Positions 31,128 through 32,484 of a stretch of 32,484 bases of DNA are shown piece after piece. Under the pieces are notes generated by a model, which was not told the DNA's origin, did not search any database, and was given only the letters and a program-made list of their open reading frames with translations. Positions within the stretch are counted from its first letter, which is position 1. Each line of letters opens with the position of its first letter. Source of the DNA: a virus; IMG/VR virus record IMGVR_UViG_3300025896_000109, positions 1 to 32,484 of that record; one strand, given 5' to 3'. Both the position numbers and the translations under genes were made by a program.

Positions 31128-31292
31128 TTATATTTTATTCATTTTTTGTAATTCTTGCCATATTAAGTCATCAATTTTATTATATTCTTCATATGTAAGT
31201 GGTTTAGTTATTCTAACACCCCATTTTAATTCAAAGTATTCATATCCGTTTTCTATATTTACTTTGTGTGTTTGTATCTTCATATCTTTCAT
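31128..31292 (-). CDS. Small early protein
   Basis: A 54-residue ORF, MKDMKIQTHKVNIENGYEYF, then ELKWGVRITKPLTYEEYNKI and IDDLIWQELQKMNKI. The mix of strand and helix and the varied, non-repetitive composition argue for a true gene. Met4 (31283) is an alternative start. It lies between the two duplicated leaders. No family recognised. Confidence 0.5.
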   Translation of the reverse strand: MKDMKIQTHKVNIENGYEYFELKWGVRITKPLTYEEYNKIDDLIWQELQKMNKI

Positions 31293-31305
31293 TTTAGTAT
31301 TTTAT

Positions 31306-31383
31306 TTATTTTTTTGTCTCTTTGGTGTATTCTACAAAGTTTTTTTCTATAATGTTTTCTTTAATTTCTTCTTTTGTTCTCAT
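31306..31383 (-). CDS. 25-residue ORF, shortened paralogue of 30941-31075
   Basis: It reads MRTKEEIKENIIEKNFVEYT then KETKK. The first 16 residues match the 44-residue ORF at 30941-31075, then the sequences diverge and this one ends early. It may be a truncated duplicate or a short functional early peptide. Its leader carries copy 2 of the palindromic repeat. Confidence 0.4.
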   Translation of the reverse strand: MRTKEEIKENIIEKNFVEYTKETKK

Positions 31384-31394
31384 AGTGTGGTCTT

Positions 31395-31420
31395 TTTTTA
31401 TTGGTGATAGAATCTATCAT
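31395..31420 (-). repeat. Duplicated leader with palindrome GATAGAATCTATC, copy 2
   Basis: Identical to 31086-31111; the palindrome is at 31406-31418. It overlaps the last codons and stop of the gene at 31398-31583 and precedes the 25-residue ORF. Confidence 0.75.
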
Positions 31421-31583
31421 ATTTTAATTCATAATACTCATCTTCATTAAAATTCTCTGTGTGTAACTTAGCAAGTGTATTTTCCATTTCATAGTCATAA
31501 GCTTTGTCTTCATTTCTTGTTATATCATTGTTGATATATACTTTCTGTTGGTTCTTGTAAACCCATTCTCTTTGTATGTTCAT
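31398..31583 (-). CDS. Small acidic early protein
   Basis: 61 residues: MNIQREWVYKNQQKVYINND, then an acidic helix-rich part (AYDYEMENTLAKLHTENFNE) and the end YELKYDRFYHQ. No family recognised. The final DRFYHQ-stop is the sequence that was duplicated to 31086-31111. It is one of a run of tiny early genes that probably act on the host. Confidence 0.5.
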   Translation of the reverse strand: MNIQREWVYKNQQKVYINNDITRNEDKAYDYEMENTLAKLHTENFNEDEYYELKYDRFYHQ

Positions 31584-31593
31584 CTTTGTTTAT

Positions 31594-31815
31594 TTATTTT
31601 TTATATACTTCTGTAAAGTATGTTCTTGCAATACTTCTTGATTTTCTTTTGTTAAAAGATATATACTCTGTATCTAATTCTAAGGAATTCCAATCAATTA
31701 TTTCAGTATTGTTTGTTACTTCTCTCATTATTGCTTCTTTTGTAATTCTTGCATTTGATAACATCAATTTGCTAATTGCATTTTCTAATGTTGATTGTTG
31801 TTGTGTTGTTGTCAT
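31594..31815 (-). CDS. Hypothetical early protein
   Basis: 73 residues with a Gln/Thr-rich start (MTTTQQQSTLENAISKLMLS), then helices (NARITKEAIMREVTNNTEII) and a basic end (SRSIARTYFTEVYKK). It is the first gene after the 127-nt AT-rich gap and so probably one of the earliest expressed. No family recognised. Confidence 0.5.
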   Translation of the reverse strand: MTTTQQQSTLENAISKLMLSNARITKEAIMREVTNNTEIIDWNSLELDTEYISFNKRKSRSIARTYFTEVYKK

Positions 31816-31942
31816 GTCTTCTTTGTTTTCTTTTTTGTTATATTATTATATATACTATATATATAAATAAGTTGTCTCTCCCTTTACTCTTTTTTGCAAT
31901 TATTTTCAATTATTTTGTTATTTATAATCATTCTAAATAAGG
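31816..31942 (-). promoter_or_regulatory. AT-rich promoter-like gap before the early gene cluster
   Basis: This 127-nt stretch holds no convincing gene. It contains a TATATATA-C-TATATATA palindrome (about 31848-31864) and a GGGAGAG tract on the minus strand. It is the likely start point for the leftward early transcript, but I cannot match it to the Bacteroidota consensus (TTG with TAnnTTTG). Confidence 0.4.
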
Positions 31943-32350
31943 TTACTTTTTGATCCATTCAAATCCTAAACAATCTACTTCTACTTCAACAAGGTTTAGT
32001 TCATTCATCATATCATCTATTCCTTTTACTACTGCTTGTAAACTTTCTATTCTACTTATTATACTTAACTTTAATTCTACTAAATCTTTCTTCTTGTTAC
32101 TAATATAGTATCCTTTACTATTAGCAATGATTGGTGCTATACCATTTGTTCTACAATAGTTAGTTAGTTTTCTTAATCTTGCTGCTGTGAATGTTGATTT
32201 CATTCCAATAGATTCTTTATTCTCATTAAACCATTTTACAATTCTATCACTAACTAATGGTTGTTCTTCCGAACCTTTCTTTAATGCTTTCAATAACATA
32301 GGTAAAACTATGTCTTTCTCTTCTGTTGTTAGTTTCTCTGTGTGTATCAT
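31943..32350 (-). CDS. Winged-helix-like DNA-binding protein
   Basis: 135 residues. The middle, SDRIVKWFNENKESIGMKST followed by RLRKLTNYCRTNGIAP and NSKGYYIS, is the pattern of a phage winged helix: a helix pair, a recognition helix with RLRKLTNY, then a wing ending GYY. A C-terminal coiled coil follows (LKLSIISRIESLQAVVKGID). Such proteins usually regulate or help initiate replication. It is the first leftward gene beside the divergent non-coding region, opposite the polymerase-like gene, so a role at the origin or in early control is likely. Confidence 0.62.
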   Translation of the reverse strand: MIHTEKLTTEEKDIVLPMLLKALKKGSEEQPLVSDRIVKWFNENKESIGMKSTFTAARLRKLTNYCRTNGIAPIIANSKGYYISNKKKDLVELKLSIISRIESLQAVVKGIDDMMNELNLVEVEVDCLGFEWIKK

Positions 32351-32484
32351 TATTTTTGTTTTTTTTTTATAATGTATATATTTACTTTGAAAACTACTTT
32401 TTTGAAAAGTGTGGATTGTTTATAGTAAAAGTAAAACTTTTTTTAATTTTTTTCTATAATGTGAAACCAAGGCATATGTAGATG
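32350..32484. repeat. Right copy of terminal redundancy
   Basis: This repeats bases 1-136. The match is exact from 32359 to the end (126 nt), and the T-run is one base shorter than in the left copy. It follows directly on the start codon of the winged-helix gene. Confidence 0.93.

Noticed and set aside
31906-31936. 15-codon frame in the gap before the early cluster
   Set aside because: Too short, and made of common AT-rich codons (Ile, Asn, Lys). No overlap with a neighbouring stop or start supports it.
1-32484. tRNA or rRNA genes
   Set aside because: No cloverleaf-like segment with a GTTCGA-type T-loop or any rRNA-like GC-rich stretch was found by eye on either strand; a tRNAscan-SE run would settle it.

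Overview
The window is a complete or near-complete genome of a small tailed phage, about 32.35 kb once a terminal overlap is removed. Bases 1-136 recur at 32350-32484 (126 nt identical, plus one base of difference in a T-run), so the contig is a closed circle or carries short direct terminal repeats. The sequence is strongly AT-rich and starts are preceded by A-rich rather than Shine-Dalgarno-rich leaders. The connector, XkdF-type protease, short sigma-like factor and several conserved small proteins resemble those of phages of Bacteroidota (for example Flavobacteria). I see no integrase or repressor, so a virulent lifestyle is likely. A tape measure without any visible sheath or baseplate wedge genes suggests a siphovirus.

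Layout. Only two genes point right: a GIY-YIG nuclease (245-589) and a short protein with family-A-polymerase-like palm motifs (782-1762). Everything else reads leftward. Going leftward from the right end: a winged-helix-like protein (31943-32350); a cluster of tiny early genes with a duplicated leader (30941-31815); zinc-ribbon proteins, HNH-AP2 and ribbon-helix-helix-like proteins, a sigma-like factor and a metallophosphoesterase (27584-30921); DNA methyltransferases, one interrupted by an HNH gene (24494-26962); terminase (22551-24103); neck and tail genes (14511-22277), with a probable -1 frameshift in the tail-assembly chaperone just before the tape measure; then protease-scaffold, major capsid, a tail-tube-like protein, portal and connector (7095-12269); and finally tail fibres and a presumed lysis region (1722-6989).

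Points of interest. The portal carries an intact-looking C-terminal HAD phosphatase domain. The tail and tape-measure genes precede the capsid genes. The packaging region holds a fossil joining a foreign large-terminase N-terminus to a copied methyltransferase C-terminus. An HNH gene sits in a methyltransferase between 14-nt direct repeats exactly 525 nt (175 codons) apart. A palindromic element of about 33 nt is repeated ahead of two gene blocks. Three paralogous zinc-ribbon proteins share a novel-looking helical domain. Homing endonucleases, intact and decayed, are abundant for so small a genome.

How it works together. The polymerase-like protein and the winged-helix protein flank the only divergent non-coding region and are the best replication candidates; no helicase, primase or SSB is recognisable. 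The sigma-like factor is a candidate to switch host RNA polymerase to the later leftward genes. No endolysin was recognised.
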